Shown: one piece after another, positions 1-11,309 of the stretch | Numbering within the stretch: the first letter of the stretch is position 1 | How the letters are laid out: each line of letters begins with the position of its first letter | NCBI RefSeq assembly: GCF_001540865.1 | Contig: NC_033621.1 | Span: 9,460,355-9,524,354, forward strand | Direction: 5' to 3' | DNA length: 64,000 bases | DNA from: Ananas comosus | Taxonomy: Eukaryota > Streptophyta > Magnoliopsida > Poales > Bromeliaceae | Translations under genes and position numbers: made by a program | Notes under the pieces: generated by a model | Database searches by the model: none | Told to the model about the DNA's origin: nothing | What the model saw: the letters and a program-made list of their open reading frames with translations, nothing else

Positions 1-38
1 AACGATTCCTTATGTATATTAAGTTTTGGCTCTTTCAC

Positions 39-206
39 CGACCGTCCCTAGAGCAAGTGGCAAAGAGTTTGGTGGTTGGTCTCGGAGATCCAAGTTTAAA
101 TTTTAGTTGATTCATATTTCTAACTAAGTTTATTTCTAAATAAAATAAACGAAATGAATAGCATACTACCTATTTCTCAAAAAAAAAGCAAAAGAAAAAA
201 AAAAAC
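39..206 (+). mobile_element. tRNA-derived SINE (copy 1)
   Basis: Short non-coding retroposon with a tRNA-like head (TAGAGCAAGTGGCAAAG region, A-box-like), a decayed B-box region and an A-rich tail. It is flanked by a 15 bp direct repeat, TTTTGGCTCTTTCAC, at 24-38 and 207-221, which is the target-site duplication of LINE-type reverse transcription. It matches the second copy near 16.4 kb along its whole length but is more mutated in the B-box. The layout resembles the plant Au-SINE type; that family name is inference. Confidence 0.85.
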
Positions 207-221
207 TTTTGGCTCTTTCAC

Positions 222-863
222 GTCCATGCACCTCTAATTTATAAGTTCGGTAAGCCTTATTAATTATACATTTAGTGTGGTCCTATATCTTGCATATAAT
301 CTCAAAAAACTCAAAAACACTAAAAAAATTTATTTTTTATGAAAATATAGAAAAAAATAACCAAAATTAAATTTTGGGTCGCCCTAATTTTTAATTATTA
401 TACTTAATTATCAAAATTGAAAAAGAAAAAGTAAGGTTTTTTTTTTATTTTTTTTATTTTTTTTCTTATACTTGTATGGACTAGGGATGCAAACGGATCC
501 GGATTGGTGGAACTCCCGTCCCGATCCGGCCCGATGGGGGGAGTACATGAGAGAAAATAAACGGATTCGGGGCGGGAAATAAGATAAATTTTACGATTCG
601 AAATGGATTCGGGGCAGGAAATTGGAGAAATTTTGACCCGCCCCGAACCGCCCCGCCATGATCCGCCCGAATCCTCCCCGAAAATTATTTATATTTTTAA
701 AAAATATTCCTAAAAATAAAGTATTTACAAAAAAATTCAAAATACAAATAACTTAGTACTCTCATTTATAATGTATTTAAAATTTTCAAATTTTATTTTG
801 AATTGTGATTGATATTTTTTATTTTTATAATTAATATTATTAAATTATATATATAATATTATT
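222..863. other. Gene-free AT-rich stretch with a GC-rich island
   Basis: Positions 222-480 are AT-rich with no recognisable element. From about 481 to 680 there is a GC-rich island with repeated CGGGGCGGG and GGATTCGG words. It looks like the end of an interspersed repeat, but I could not find a matching second end before the N-gap. No gene is supported. Confidence 0.5.
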
Positions 864-888
864 NNNNNNNNNNNNNNNNNNNNNNNNN
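864..888. other. Assembly gap (25 N)
   Basis: Run of 25 N next to an AT microsatellite, so the gap probably reflects failure to assemble a simple repeat. Confidence 0.95.
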
Positions 889-898
889 ATAGTAGCCC

Positions 899-900
<2 letters not shown>

Positions 901-948
<48 letters not shown>
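901..948. repeat. (AT)n microsatellite
   Basis: About 24 uninterrupted AT units. It abuts the left end of the inverted-repeat element that follows. Confidence 0.95.
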
Positions 949-949
<1 letters not shown>

Positions 950-950
<1 letters not shown>

Positions 951-2318
951 AGCTGAGCTAGAATACTATCGGTAGCAAACAGGCTCCGTTGCCACCCATT
1001 TGTTTTCGGTAATGGAGCCTCCAAATCGACGATCGGCACCGTTGAACATGATGTATACCACTTGAAATGTTTAGAAATCAAATTTCAAATCTTTTCGACA
1101 TCATTTACCTAATGATCAAAGGGTTTCAAATTTTATAATTTTAATGGTCGATATGAGGTGTTTTCTCGTTTAACAGCGTAAAGATATCCAAATCAATTGA
1201 ATTTTTGTTAGAAAATTCTTTAAACTATTTAAAATAAGATTTATACTCGTGATCTTGATTACAAGACTCCTATCATCATTTTTTAAAGAATATTCATTTT
1301 CAGCCGTTCATTTTTTTGTTCACTCGATAGATAAGAGAACAATATCGAACATATATTAAATTTGAATTCTAAACACTTCAAGTGGTTATAGATCTGTTAC
1401 GGATCGATCGTCGCGATTTGGTGGCTCCTCAGAGACGAGCCAGAATTCAATGACAAGGTGGGCGCCCAAAATATGTCAAACTAAAAGTTTAGCAGTTAAA
1501 TAAAATTTTAACTACTCAAATTTTTAATAAAAATTTTAGTATTAGATAATTATGTTAAAATATATAATTTATTTCTTTAATTTACACTCGCATTAACTTC
1601 TATTATTTTATTTGCATTATTATTCAAAAATTATATTTAAGAATTTTATAAATTATCGATAGCAATTTAGTTTAGAATTTATTTTGTAAAATTTTTGTTA
1701 TAAAATAATAACAACAATGACTAATCTAACAGAGCTTTAATAATTTAGCATACTATTTGATTTAGTTAACTAAATTTGCTATCAATAATGGAAAGTTAAG
1801 AATGTATAAATAAATATTTAAGCTTGAAAACTTATTTCAAAAGCACTATAATTACAAGGTTTTAATTATTTTGAACCTATAAACCCAATAAGAGAGAATG
1901 AGAGTCGCTTATATTAGCATAAAAACTTTTTACAAAATATGGCCTGATATATGTTTAAATTATTGAGAATATATATAACTACGAAAGGACTATAAAGTAA
2001 ATATTGAAAAATTGAAGAGGCCATGGCTGCTTTGGGTATATATGGGCGTGTCCCTAGTTAGCCTATTGGAGTATTGGCCACAAGCCAATATTCTTTTCAA
2101 AAAAATTTTACTTTGGTCTCCCTAAATTACAATATTTTAATTTTTTAATTAGCTTATAGTCTAGTGGATTTCTATAATTTTTAAAATGCTGGGGCGGGGG
2201 GGGGGGGGGGGCGCCAGCCATTGTCGGTCCCACATGCTCCGTCCCTTGTGGCTCCATCATCGAAAACAAATTGTGGCAACAGAACCCGTTTGCTATCGAT
2301 AGTATTCTAGCTCAACTC
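950..2318. mobile_element. Mutator-like non-autonomous element with long terminal inverted repeats (TIRs)
   Basis: The 70 bp at 950-1019 (GAGCTGAGCTAGAATACTAT at the tip) is the imperfect reverse complement of the 69 bp at 2250-2318. A second inverted pair lies inside: about 1013-1090 against about 1355-1440. This suggests that the stretch of roughly 1450-2200 is later material placed between the inner and outer right arms. No transposase is visible. Long TIRs favour a MULE-type element. I could not define a TSD because both flanks are microsatellites. A run of about 18 G lies near 2192-2210. Confidence 0.6.
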
Positions 2319-2361
2319 TCTCTCTCTCTCTCTCTCTCTCTCTTTATATATATATATATAT
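2315..2361. repeat. (TC)n(TA)n compound microsatellite
   Basis: About 14 TC units followed by about 9 TA units, directly at the right end of the inverted-repeat element. Confidence 0.9.
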
Positions 2362-2855
2362 GAAGAGAAATTTTTTTTAAAAAAAAATTAAGCCAATAGC
2401 ATGCTAAAATTAATTCTCTTTCTCAAAAAAAAAAAAAAAAAATTTGTCTTTTATTCGAAACCTTGCAGGGTTAAGCAATAATTTGCTATTTTCCATCCCT
2501 TTCTAAAAAATAATTTTAGGTCATGCAACTTTTGTTGAGATCGGCATATTTACAGTATTGTAGTGTTAACATAAAATATATAGAAAATTTGAATAAAGTA
2601 TTTGATCAAATTGTATTTTTTGGGTGATAATTTTATACTTATTAATTCCTATATATGAAGTTTTGGTGTTACATATGAACCGTATTCGCTTGCAAAAAAT
2701 TTTATTTTTTTTACAATTTAGAATTTATAATTCATATAGAATGACATAAAATTAGAATAAAAATATAAAAAGTAATAAATGGTATTGAACATAATAAAAT
2801 GCTATATAGTTTTTCAAGTATTGGTGATTATTTTATATAAGAAAAGTAAATCCTA
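2362..2855. other. AT-rich stretch, no feature seen
   Basis: Very AT-rich with poly-A/T runs. No open frame, RNA gene or repeat end was recognised. Confidence 0.5.
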
Positions 2856-3354
2856 GGGTTAATTACACTTTTGGTCCTCAAACTATGAGACGTGTGATAC
2901 TTTACTCATACAACTTTATTTCGTTGTAATTTCTGGCTCTGACTATAAGGTGCGCGACACTGGGACATTGTAGTTCTCGAACTTTAATTAGTTGTAATTT
3001 TTAGCTCAAACAATAAGCATGTGATACTTTAGTCCTTGAATTTTCTAAATTATTTTAATCAAGTTCCACAATTCAATTTTTTTGAATAAGTATTGATAAT
3101 CAATTACTAATACCGAAGCAATATAATAATTTAATTATTATTGTATCATCAAGTAAAATATTATTAAATTTATAAAATTTGAGAATTAAAATGTCACATA
3201 CTTTATAGCTCGAGCCAGACAATGCAACGAATTATAGTTCGAGGATTAAATGTCACGCGAGTCATAGTTCGATCTAGAAAATACAACAAATTAAAATTAA
3301 AGGACTAAAGTATCACATGTCTCGTAGTTTGAAAACCAAAAGTGTAATTTACCC
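2856..3354. mobile_element. Mutator-type MITE with ~50 bp TIRs
   Basis: The left end GGGTTAATTACACTTTTGGT and the reverse complement of the right end (AGGGTAAATTACACTTTTGG) match over about 50 bp. The flanks TAAATCCTA and TCAATCCTG agree at 7 of 9 positions, fitting an eroded 9 bp TSD as expected for Mutator-like elements. There is no coding capacity. Confidence 0.75.
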
Positions 3355-3404
3355 TCAATCCTGACCGGTCAACTAAGGAAATATATTTATTTGCAAACTC
3401 TATA

Positions 3405-3478
3405 ATTTTGGAAGAATATATCTAACAAAAAAAAATTGTATGAATATATTTGTACTTTTATTGCTTTGGAGGAGCCTG

Positions 3479-3547
<69 letters not shown>

Positions 3548-3841
3548 ATGACTTTATTTTTTTAGGTACATGTGGGATTCTTCTAGAAGGATAGGCCTAC
3601 TTTTTATGTTCGAACACCAAAAAAAAAATAATCCAATTTTGAGAGAATATATCTAACAAAAAAAATTTGTATGAATATATTTGTACTTTTATGTTTTAGG
3701 TACGTGTGGAATTCTTCGAGAAGGTTAGGTCTACTTTTTATGTTCGAACACCAAAAATGAATAATCCAGTTTTCGAATAATATATCTAACAAAAAAAAAA
3801 AGTTTGTATGAATATATTTGTACTTTTATTGCTTTGGAGGA

Positions 3842-3886
<45 letters not shown>

Positions 3887-4385
3887 ATTGACTTTATTTT
3901 CTAGGTATATGTGGGATTCTTCTAGAAGGTTAGGCCTACTTTTTTTTTTGGATTAATTTCATATAGGTCTCTGTAAATATAGTGAATAGCAAATATATTA
4001 CTATAAAATTTAACTTTTACATATTATCTCTACAAAAGTCCTGTTATTTTTAAATATATTCTTGTCGTTAGAATCTGTTAGAAAAATTTAGTTATCCATA
4101 GGTTAAATACTTAATCTTGATTAGTTTTGACATTTTTATTCCTCTTATATTATACTATTATGACATTTGGATGTACATATTTGTGATGGTAAAATTGAAA
4201 ATATAAACGGTTCTCCAACGGTAACAAACCAGAGAGATATATTTAAAATATTAGAACTTTTGCAGGCATACAACATATGAAAGTTGAACTTTGTAGGAAT
4301 ATATTTGCTATTACTATGTTTGCAGGGATTTGTATGAAATTAATCATTTTATTTCTGAACACCAAAAATAGGATAATCCAATCTT
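3405..4385. repeat. Three-unit tandem repeat with internal microsatellites
   Basis: A module beginning near ATATATCTAACAAAAAAA and ending near AACACC...ATAATCCA occurs three times (starting about 3410, 3645 and 3780). Units 1 and 3 carry an extra block with a TA or TA/TG microsatellite (about 3478-3543 and 3843-3882). Unit 2 lacks that block. Unit 3 is split by a MITE. No coding potential. Confidence 0.75.
3950..4345. mobile_element. MITE with ~90 bp TIRs, inside tandem unit 3
   Basis: The left arm GATTAATTTCATATAGGTCT and the reverse complement of the right arm (GATTAATTTCATACAAATCC) stay similar for about 90 bp. Flanks TTTTTTTTT and ATTTTATTT could be a worn 9 bp TSD. The two uninterrupted units show the target before insertion (a CCTACTTTTTATGTTCGAAC-like site). 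Confidence 0.75.
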
Positions 4386-5567
4386 AACGGTGAAACAATG
4401 CCCGGGAAAGGTTTTTTTAATGGGAATCAGAGTAAGGTTCTTCGTAGTTTGAGATTGACAGTGAAATGAAGGTCAAGAATGATGCAACCAAGTTTGAAAT
4501 CCTTCACTTTGATGGGACAAACTTTGCACTATGAAAGCTGAATATGTAAGTAGTGCTGGTAAAGGATGATTGCAATATTGCATTGCAAAAAAAAGAGAGC
4601 AAGAGCCAAAATGAAGGACAGATAAATAGTTAGAAGAGAAGGATAAGATGGCTTGGTTAACCTATTTTTAGCATTGGATGACTACTAGAATTCAATGTGG
4701 AAACCGAGACTATCTTGAAAGAGGTTTGGAAGAAATCGAAGAACCTCTATAATGGAATGTTATTAGTGAATAAAATTTTACTGTGATAACAATTATATAA
4801 TCTCAGGATGGGGGACAGGGTACCTGCTCAAAACACTTGCGTACATTTAACTCTATTATGAGCAAGCTCACTCCTCTTGATGTGAAAATCGATGAAGAAG
4901 AGAAGGCTAATATTTTGCTTTGCTCAATGCTAGAACTTTGAGACAATTTGATGAACTTGAGCCACGCGGAAATCCTTAAGAGAAAGTCACTTATGGGATC
5001 ATTTCTTACTGATAAAATGAGAAGTTTAGCCAATAAAGCTTTTCACGGAAGGTTTTGGTAGTATAGGAAAGACCTATCAAAAGGAAGCATGGTGATAAAG
5101 AAAGATCAAGGTTGAAATCCAAGAGTTAAAAAGTAGTGTTAGAATTATAAAAAGTTAGAGCATATGAAGAAGGATTACCAGGTGAATAAGGGAGTTGATG
5201 GTAAATTCACAAATCAAGCAATTCACAACGTAATGTAGCGGAAGCGGATACTAGGTTTGCTACTTCGGGGGATGGAAATGCATGGGCAGTGTTGGAGAGA
5301 TCCAAGGTTCTTTGCCATTGGATCTTGGATTCGGGAGTATCGTTCCCTGTGACTTCCTTTAGGGAGTGGTTTCAGATTTACAAATCATGGGATGGCAACG
5401 TCTCTACTTGGACAACAACCCGGCATGTCCTGCAGTTAGAATAATAGATGTTTGAATCAAAATGTTCAATGGTGTTATTCGGACGGTTTCTAATATTTGG
5501 CATATTCTTGCACTCTAGAAAAGTCTCCTCTTATTTGAAAAGTTTTGCAAGGGCTGAGATTCGTTGG

Positions 5568-5989
5568 TGAGAAGGATCACTTGATGATGTGTCAAGGATG
5601 CTTGGTGCTGATGAAAAGGGAGCAAGTAGGTGGTCTATATAGATTGATGTGTGAGACTCAAGTGGAGAAGAGGTCGTGGGTAGCGCAAAGATAGAGTCTC
5701 CAATGATGTAGTGTAATCATTTGGGATACACGAGTGAGTGTAGGTAGTATGTATTATCTAATCGAGAGCTTTTTTTAGTGAGAAGGATCACTTAACGATG
5801 TGTCAAGGATGCTTGGTGCTGATGAAAAGGGAGCAAGTAGGTGATCTATATAGATTGGTGGATGAGACTCAAGTGGAGAGGAGGTCATAGGTAGTGCAAA
5901 GATGGAGTCTCCAATGATGTAGTGTAATCATTTGGGATACACGAGTGAAAGTAGGCTGTATGAATTATCTAATCGAGAGTTTTTTTTAG
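5568..5989 (+). repeat. 211 bp tandem duplication inside copia pre-integrase region
   Basis: Two adjacent copies with a 211 bp period (GAAGGATCACTT begins at 5571 and again at 5782) differ at roughly 8-10% of positions. Both cover the segment between protease and integrase. The divergence shows that the duplication is not recent. Confidence 0.85.
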
Positions 5990-7508
5990 GTTACAAGTCC
6001 TCACCGCTAAGAGTTCTATGAAGATTGCATTTACGGGAAGTGACGAAGGTTGTCGTTCTCTCTATCACATCAAAGGACTAAGAATTTTTTCTAGTTGATT
6101 CTCTCGGATACTTATGAGTCATCCCACAGATTGTTGGGTAGGTATTCTTAATTTATCTTTTCATTAATGATTACTCTGGGAATGGTTGGTTGTACATCCT
6201 AAATCGGAAGTCCGACATATTTGAGACTTTTAAGAAGCTGAAGGCTATTGTGGAAAATGAAGGGTTTGAGATTAAATGCCTACATTTTGATAACGAAGGC
6301 AAAAATTGCTCGAGGGAATTTGGCTAGTTTTGCAGTGGACACTAGATCAAGTGGGATCTCACGATACCTGATACACTGCAGCACAACAATGTTGTAGAGA
6401 GGTTGAATTGAATACTCATGGAGAGGGCTTATAGCATGTTAAGTACTTCAAAGCTCAATAAGATATTTTAGGCGAAAAGTGTGAGCACGGCTTGCTAGTT
6501 TCTAAACCGAGTGCCAACAAGATCTCTTTAGTTGAAGATCTTGAAAGAAGTGTGGAGTGGTAAGTCTATTGACTGCCACCTATTTTCATGTCCTTGGATG
6601 TGTCGTGTATACATGGATTCCAAAGGAGAAAAGGTCAAAATTAGATAAAAACACTCAAAGATGTGTTTTCTCGGCTACGAAAAAAGTGTCAAGGTTATTA
6701 TTTGTAGGACCATACTACTCACAAGATTGTTATAAGCTATGACGTTGTCTTTAATGAGGAGTCTTTTCAAAGTTCTAAGGAGAAGCAAGATGATGATGCC
6801 ATAGTTTGAGTTGAGCACTTTGAAGCACTCGATAAGCTGCAATATGAACAAGCACAACCAGACAACGAGGTGGTTGGTGATGCCCGAACTTAGACTCTCC
6901 TCAATCATTCGAAGATACAAGTTCATCGTTGGAGCCACTAGTGAATTCCGAGTGTCCTAAGAGGGTCATTAGACCTCCTAAGCAATATAATGACTATATC
7001 ACTTCTTTTATCCCTTCTGTTAACTATGTTAGTGCATATGTCAATTTGGCGAAGGAAAATGAGGTGACTTTGTACAAGGAGGCTTGTTAGTAGGCCAATG
7101 CAGGAAAAGGGCAATGCAAGATAGAGGAGGAGATGTAGGAGTTTGTGAAATTACCAAAAAAGCAGGATGCGATTGGATTCCGGTGACTTTATGAAGTGAA
7201 GGACATATAAGAGAATTTGGAAAGGTTCAAGGCAAGATTGGTAGTGAAGGATATGCTCACAAGTTAGGAATTGACTTCAATGAAATCTTCTCACTGGTGG
7301 TTTGTCTGACAACTATTTGAATTGTTCTGGAGATTGTGATGGTCATAGATTTGAAGCTTGAATAGATGGATATTAAAATGACATTCTTGCACAATGAGCT
7401 GGAAGAGGAGATTCATTTGGCACAATCTAAAGGCTTTATCGAAAAAAATGGGGAGCATCTAGTTTGTTGGCCGAATAAATCATTGTATAGTTTGAAATGG
7501 ACGCTAAA

Positions 7509-7779
7509 TGTGAAACAACCGTTGTACTCTAAAAGTTTAAGCTGTTAGAGAACAGTGTTTAAACATTTTTATATTTAACACTCCCCCTCACGTTTGGGCT
7601 TGAGACTTTTTAGTCAGCCCATGACGTGGACTTGAATTAAATGGGGGGAAATTAATATGCTAGGAGTCTGACATGACTCAAACTCAGGACCTCATACTCT
7701 GATACCATGTGAAACAACTGTTATACTCTAAAAGCTTAAGCTGTTAGAGAACGGTGTTTAAACATTTTTATATTTAACA
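7509..7779 (-). mobile_element. TRIM (terminal-repeat retrotransposon in miniature), 271 bp
   Basis: Two 72 bp direct repeats (7509-7580 and 7708-7779), each TG...CA, enclose only 127 bp. On the - strand the first repeat is followed immediately by TGGTATCAGAGT, a primer-binding site for initiator tRNA-Met (+ strand 7696-7707). The second repeat is preceded by the purine tract GTGAGGGGGAG (+ strand 7581-7591). A perfect 5 bp TSD, CTAAA, flanks it at 7504-7508 and 7780-7784. It lies in the decayed copia RT region, so it arrived after that element. It encodes nothing and would need proteins from another element. It is very short for a TRIM. Confidence 0.9.
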
Positions 7780-8924
7780 CTAAACGCTGTTACAAGTGAT
7801 TTAATGCCTTCATTGTGAGTTTAGGGTTTGATAGACTTAAGCAAATAATTGTGTCTTTTGTGGTTATGATGACGAGAGACTTTTGAATGTCGACGATATG
7901 GTGGTCACAAAGAATAGTAAGGGCTATATATCTACTCTAAAGATTTAGTTGGCCGAGGAATTTCATATGAAGGACTTAGAAGCCATGAACTAGATACTCG
8001 GGATGAAGGTACTATGGGAGAGGAAGAATATAAAGGTCTTCGTTTCATAGCATGGTTCAGTAGAGAAGGTTTTGGTGTGCTTCAATATGCAGAACACGAA
8101 GTCAGTATTTACCCTGTTTCGTATTCACTTAAAGTTGTCCGGCAAGCAATCACCCAGCATGGAAATGGAAATGATAAACACGGCTAGGGTACTATTTCAT
8201 TGGCAATAAAGAGTCTTATGTTTACTATTTTATGCACGAGACTTGACATTGCACAAGCAGTAGGAGTTATGAGTCGTTATATGATGAATCCTAGTTGTGA
8301 TCATTAGGCTGCAGTGAAGTGAATCCTTCTATATTTGAGAGGGGTAACAGATTTCTCACTCTATTATAATTCTGTGGATTTGGAGTGTGTCGAATATGTG
8401 GATGCAGATTTCGTAGGAGATAGAGACATGAGAAGACCTACCATTGGTCTTGTATTCTCCATGAACGGTGGAGCTATTTGCTAGGAGTCGAAGCTTCAGT
8501 CGGTGGCATTGTCAATGACAGAGGTGAAGTACATAGTGATGGCACATGCTTATAAAGATGCCACTTGGTTGAAGAGGCTTTATGGAGAATCGATGGTGAA
8601 ATAGAATATGGGGAGGGTGAATTGTGATAGTCAAAGTGGCTATACCTGATAAAAAAATTCGGCGTTGCACTCTCAGACGAACCCCAGCGATATTCTAGCT
8701 CTATTATTATGTGAGAGAATGGTGGAGGAAGATCCTATCTTCTTGTTGATGGTTCATATCGATGCAAATCAAGCGGATATATTGACGAAACTGGTTAGTC
8801 GAGAGTAGTTCAATTAGAGCAAGACTTCTCTTTGACTTAGAGCTATGTGAGAAGTGGAAGGTTGACAAGGCCTCCGGATTTGGCAATTTAATGGTGTTAG
8901 ACATATGTCTTCAAGTAGGAGAAT

Positions 8925-9656
8925 TGTTGGATCAAGTTAAAGCCACATTCTGAGTTGATTTCACGATCAAGCGTCAAGAAATATGGATTATTGGATGTAG
9001 GTTCCGAAACTCAAAATTTATGTTCCAAAACTTGGACTACATTTGGGAACACAAGAGTATGTTCGTAGAACCTAAAAGTGTGAAGTTAGGCTGGTGACTT
9101 AGGTTTTGGAACATAGAACCAAGTTCCAAAACATGACACTTTGAAAAGTGTTTGGTTCCAGAACGTCCTATTTATGTTCTCAAACCCAAAGTCGTGACGA
9201 ACAAGTTGATTTTAGTGCAAATTCAAATCAGACTAATCTTATTCTTTAAGATTTGAGATGGCCCAGGATCATCTTGTGAAAAGTTTTTAACCAGAGATCA
9301 ATAGTTAGAAGTGAATTGGGAGTCTCAGGTGGACGGTCGCCATTTTTTCCTACTTGTTTTCTATTTGGGGTTTTATAAACCTTGTAATCCATGTTTAGGA
9401 CTTTAGAGTTTCATTGTAAAACCCTGATTAGGAGAGAAAACATAGTAGATCTCCATGAGAGAGATTTCTTGTATCCAATCTATATTTGTACTTTGTCCCA
9501 TGGCTTAATGAAATAAAGTATTGAGATTGTCTTACTCGTTGACGTAGATTAGCATAGCATTGGCTAAACCATATAAATTCTCGTGTCCTTGTTTATTTTA
9601 TTGCTTTGTTATTCTTGCACTTATTTTCTCGATTGTTTTTGTCATGGTTTCTCTAC
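8925..9656 (+). mobile_element. Copia 3' LTR (right end approximate)
   Basis: It begins TGTTGGATC directly after a worn polypurine tract (AAGTAGGAGAAT), the usual copia 3' junction. It contains poly-A-site-like sequence (ATGAAATAAAG near 9508) and ends by inference at ...TCTCTACA. The 5' partner LTR is not in the window, so the right border is a guess. Confidence 0.6.
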
Positions 9657-9832
9657 ATAAGATCTAGTTTTTTACCGTGCTCGTGTGGCATGAGGGTTTG
9701 AAGTGTGCTCGGTTATCTCTCGGCTGGTTCCTTCAAGATTGACTTGAAGACATAAGATATTTGTTTATACTACTTACCCTATATGTTATAAGCTTCTTGA
9801 ATAAATAAAATAAATGTCTTGAACAAGATATA
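9657..9832. other. No feature seen
   Basis: Short unique-looking stretch between the copia LTR and the following AT-rich element. Confidence 0.4.
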
Positions 9833-10946
9833 GGGGGTGTTTGGCCTAACTTTTAAAAAGTGCTTTTGGGTTGAAAGGTGATTTTCGGCTCAATAGAGCG
9901 TTTAGCAACCTCATTTTTAAAATCTTATTTTGTTTTTAAGAATCAGAAAACTGATTTTGAAGGCCCCAGAATTAGAAGCAGAAAAAAGCTATTTCTTGAA
10001 ATATGATTTTGATTTTAAACTCAAACTTCAAATTTTTATTTTAATTCTAAATTAAATATTTAAATTTAAATTTAAGTTTAAATTTCAATTTTCAGATTCA
10101 TTTTTGAATTTTTATATTTTAACTTTCAAATTTTAAAATTTGAAAAATAGATTTCAAACTTTAAATTTTAAATTTCAAATCTCAAATTTTAGATTTTAAA
10201 ATTTTAAATTTCAAATTCCAAATTTCAAATTTAAAATAAAATTTAAAATTTGACATTTTAGATTTTAAATTTAAATTTAAAAATTTAAAAATTTTAAATT
10301 TTAAATGACAAGTTTTAATCTTCAAATTATAAATTTCAAAAATTTAAAATTTAAAATTTAAAATTCTAAATTTTAAATTTAAATTTAAAAATTTTAAAAT
10401 TTTAAATTTTAAATGACAAATTTTAAATTTTAAATTTTAAATTTCAAATTCCAAATTTCAAATTTAAAATAAAATTTAAAATTTGACATTTTAGATTTTA
10501 AATTTAAATTTAAAAATTTAAAAATTTTAAATTTTAAATGACAAGTTTTAATCTTCAAATTATAAATTTCAAAATTTTAAAATTTAAAACTTAAAATTTT
10601 AAAATTTAAATTTTAAATACTCAAATTTTAAATTTTAAATTTTAAATTTTAAAAGTTTAAATTATTTTTTAACTTAAATATCAAATTTTAAATTTCGTAT
10701 AATTTTGAAATTTAAAAATTTTAATTTTAATTCAAATTTAAATTTAGATTTTAAATTATTTTAAAATAAAATTTAATAAAAATATTAATTTATGCAAATA
10801 TCAAAAAAAATTTTGCCAAGCAGCTTTTCAAAATCACTTCAGAAAAATTGCTTTCATCTAAACTCAGCCAAATGCTCTCCAGCTTTTAACCAAAATCACT
10901 TCTCGAGACCAGAATCACTTTTTCAGAAGCTTGGCCAAGCGGGCCC
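9833..10946. mobile_element. MITE-like element with an expanded AT-rich core
   Basis: The left end GGGGGTGTTTGGCCTAAC and the reverse complement of the right end (GGGCCCGCTTGGCCAAGC) are similar. The subterminal words AAAAGTG and GTGATTTTGG also mirror each other for about 60 bp. The interior (about 10000-10790) is almost entirely TTTAAATTT-type sequence and includes a direct duplication of about 140-240 bp (near 10200-10335 and 10440-10575). No TSD is certain. A hAT- or Tourist-like MITE is the best guess. Confidence 0.5.
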
Positions 10947-11309
10947 ATACATTCATCTAAACATGGCCTCAATGAAGTTTCACTTTATCTCTCAAAGTTT
11001 CAAGTTCAATGTTACAGATCCTGTACTTTTACAAAAGTTCCAATTTAGTTCATGTGAAATTTTCTACTAGAGGGCAAATTACTGCATATATTCAGTGAAT
11101 TTGTATATTTATACACCCTATATTTATCTACCTCTACCCATTGGTTTAAGATCTTTTTATTTACAAATTGAGCATTAAACTAAAAGTTTGATATGGATGA
11201 AGGACTGACGACGAACTTACAATATTAATTCTATAGTCACATAGATAAATTAGATGCAAGTAGCAATTTTTTACTAAGTTACGAATTAAAAAAAAAAATT
11301 ATTAAAAGT
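10947..11309. other. No gene seen
   Basis: AT-rich spacer between two MITEs. No open frame with recognisable content. Confidence 0.4.

Larger units (their letters stand above)
4467..8924 (+). pseudogene. Ty1/copia retrotransposon internal region, heavily decayed
   Basis: Conceptual translation, broken by many stops and frameshifts, runs in copia order. Gag begins near 4467 (KFEILHFDGTNFAL). A zinc-knuckle remnant lies near 5140. The protease motif WILDSG is near 5315. A pre-integrase region follows, then an integrase core with LHFDNEG near 6280 and TIPDTLQHNNVVERLN near 6365. RT begins near 7366 (MDIKMTFLHNELEEEIHL) with a VDDM box near 7895. RNase H follows, with MTEVKYIVMAHAYKDATWLKRL near 8520. 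No 5' LTR was found upstream, where unrelated tandem repeats lie. Protease-integrase-RT order is diagnostic of Ty1/copia. The copy is dead and old. Confidence 0.85.

Noticed and set aside
1..206. tRNA gene
   Set aside because: A- and B-box-like words are present but there is no cloverleaf; poly-A tail and TSD show a SINE.
3478..3543. Z-DNA forming (TG)n as regulatory element
   Set aside because: Ordinary microsatellite inside a tandem repeat with no gene nearby.
7509..7779. Simple duplication of 72 bp in the copia RT region
   Set aside because: Primer site, purine tract, TG/CA ends and a 5 bp TSD fit a TRIM far better.
10000..10790. Possible matrix attachment or centromeric satellite
   Set aside because: Simple AAATTT-type sequence without a regular period of satellite length; bounded by MITE-like tips.
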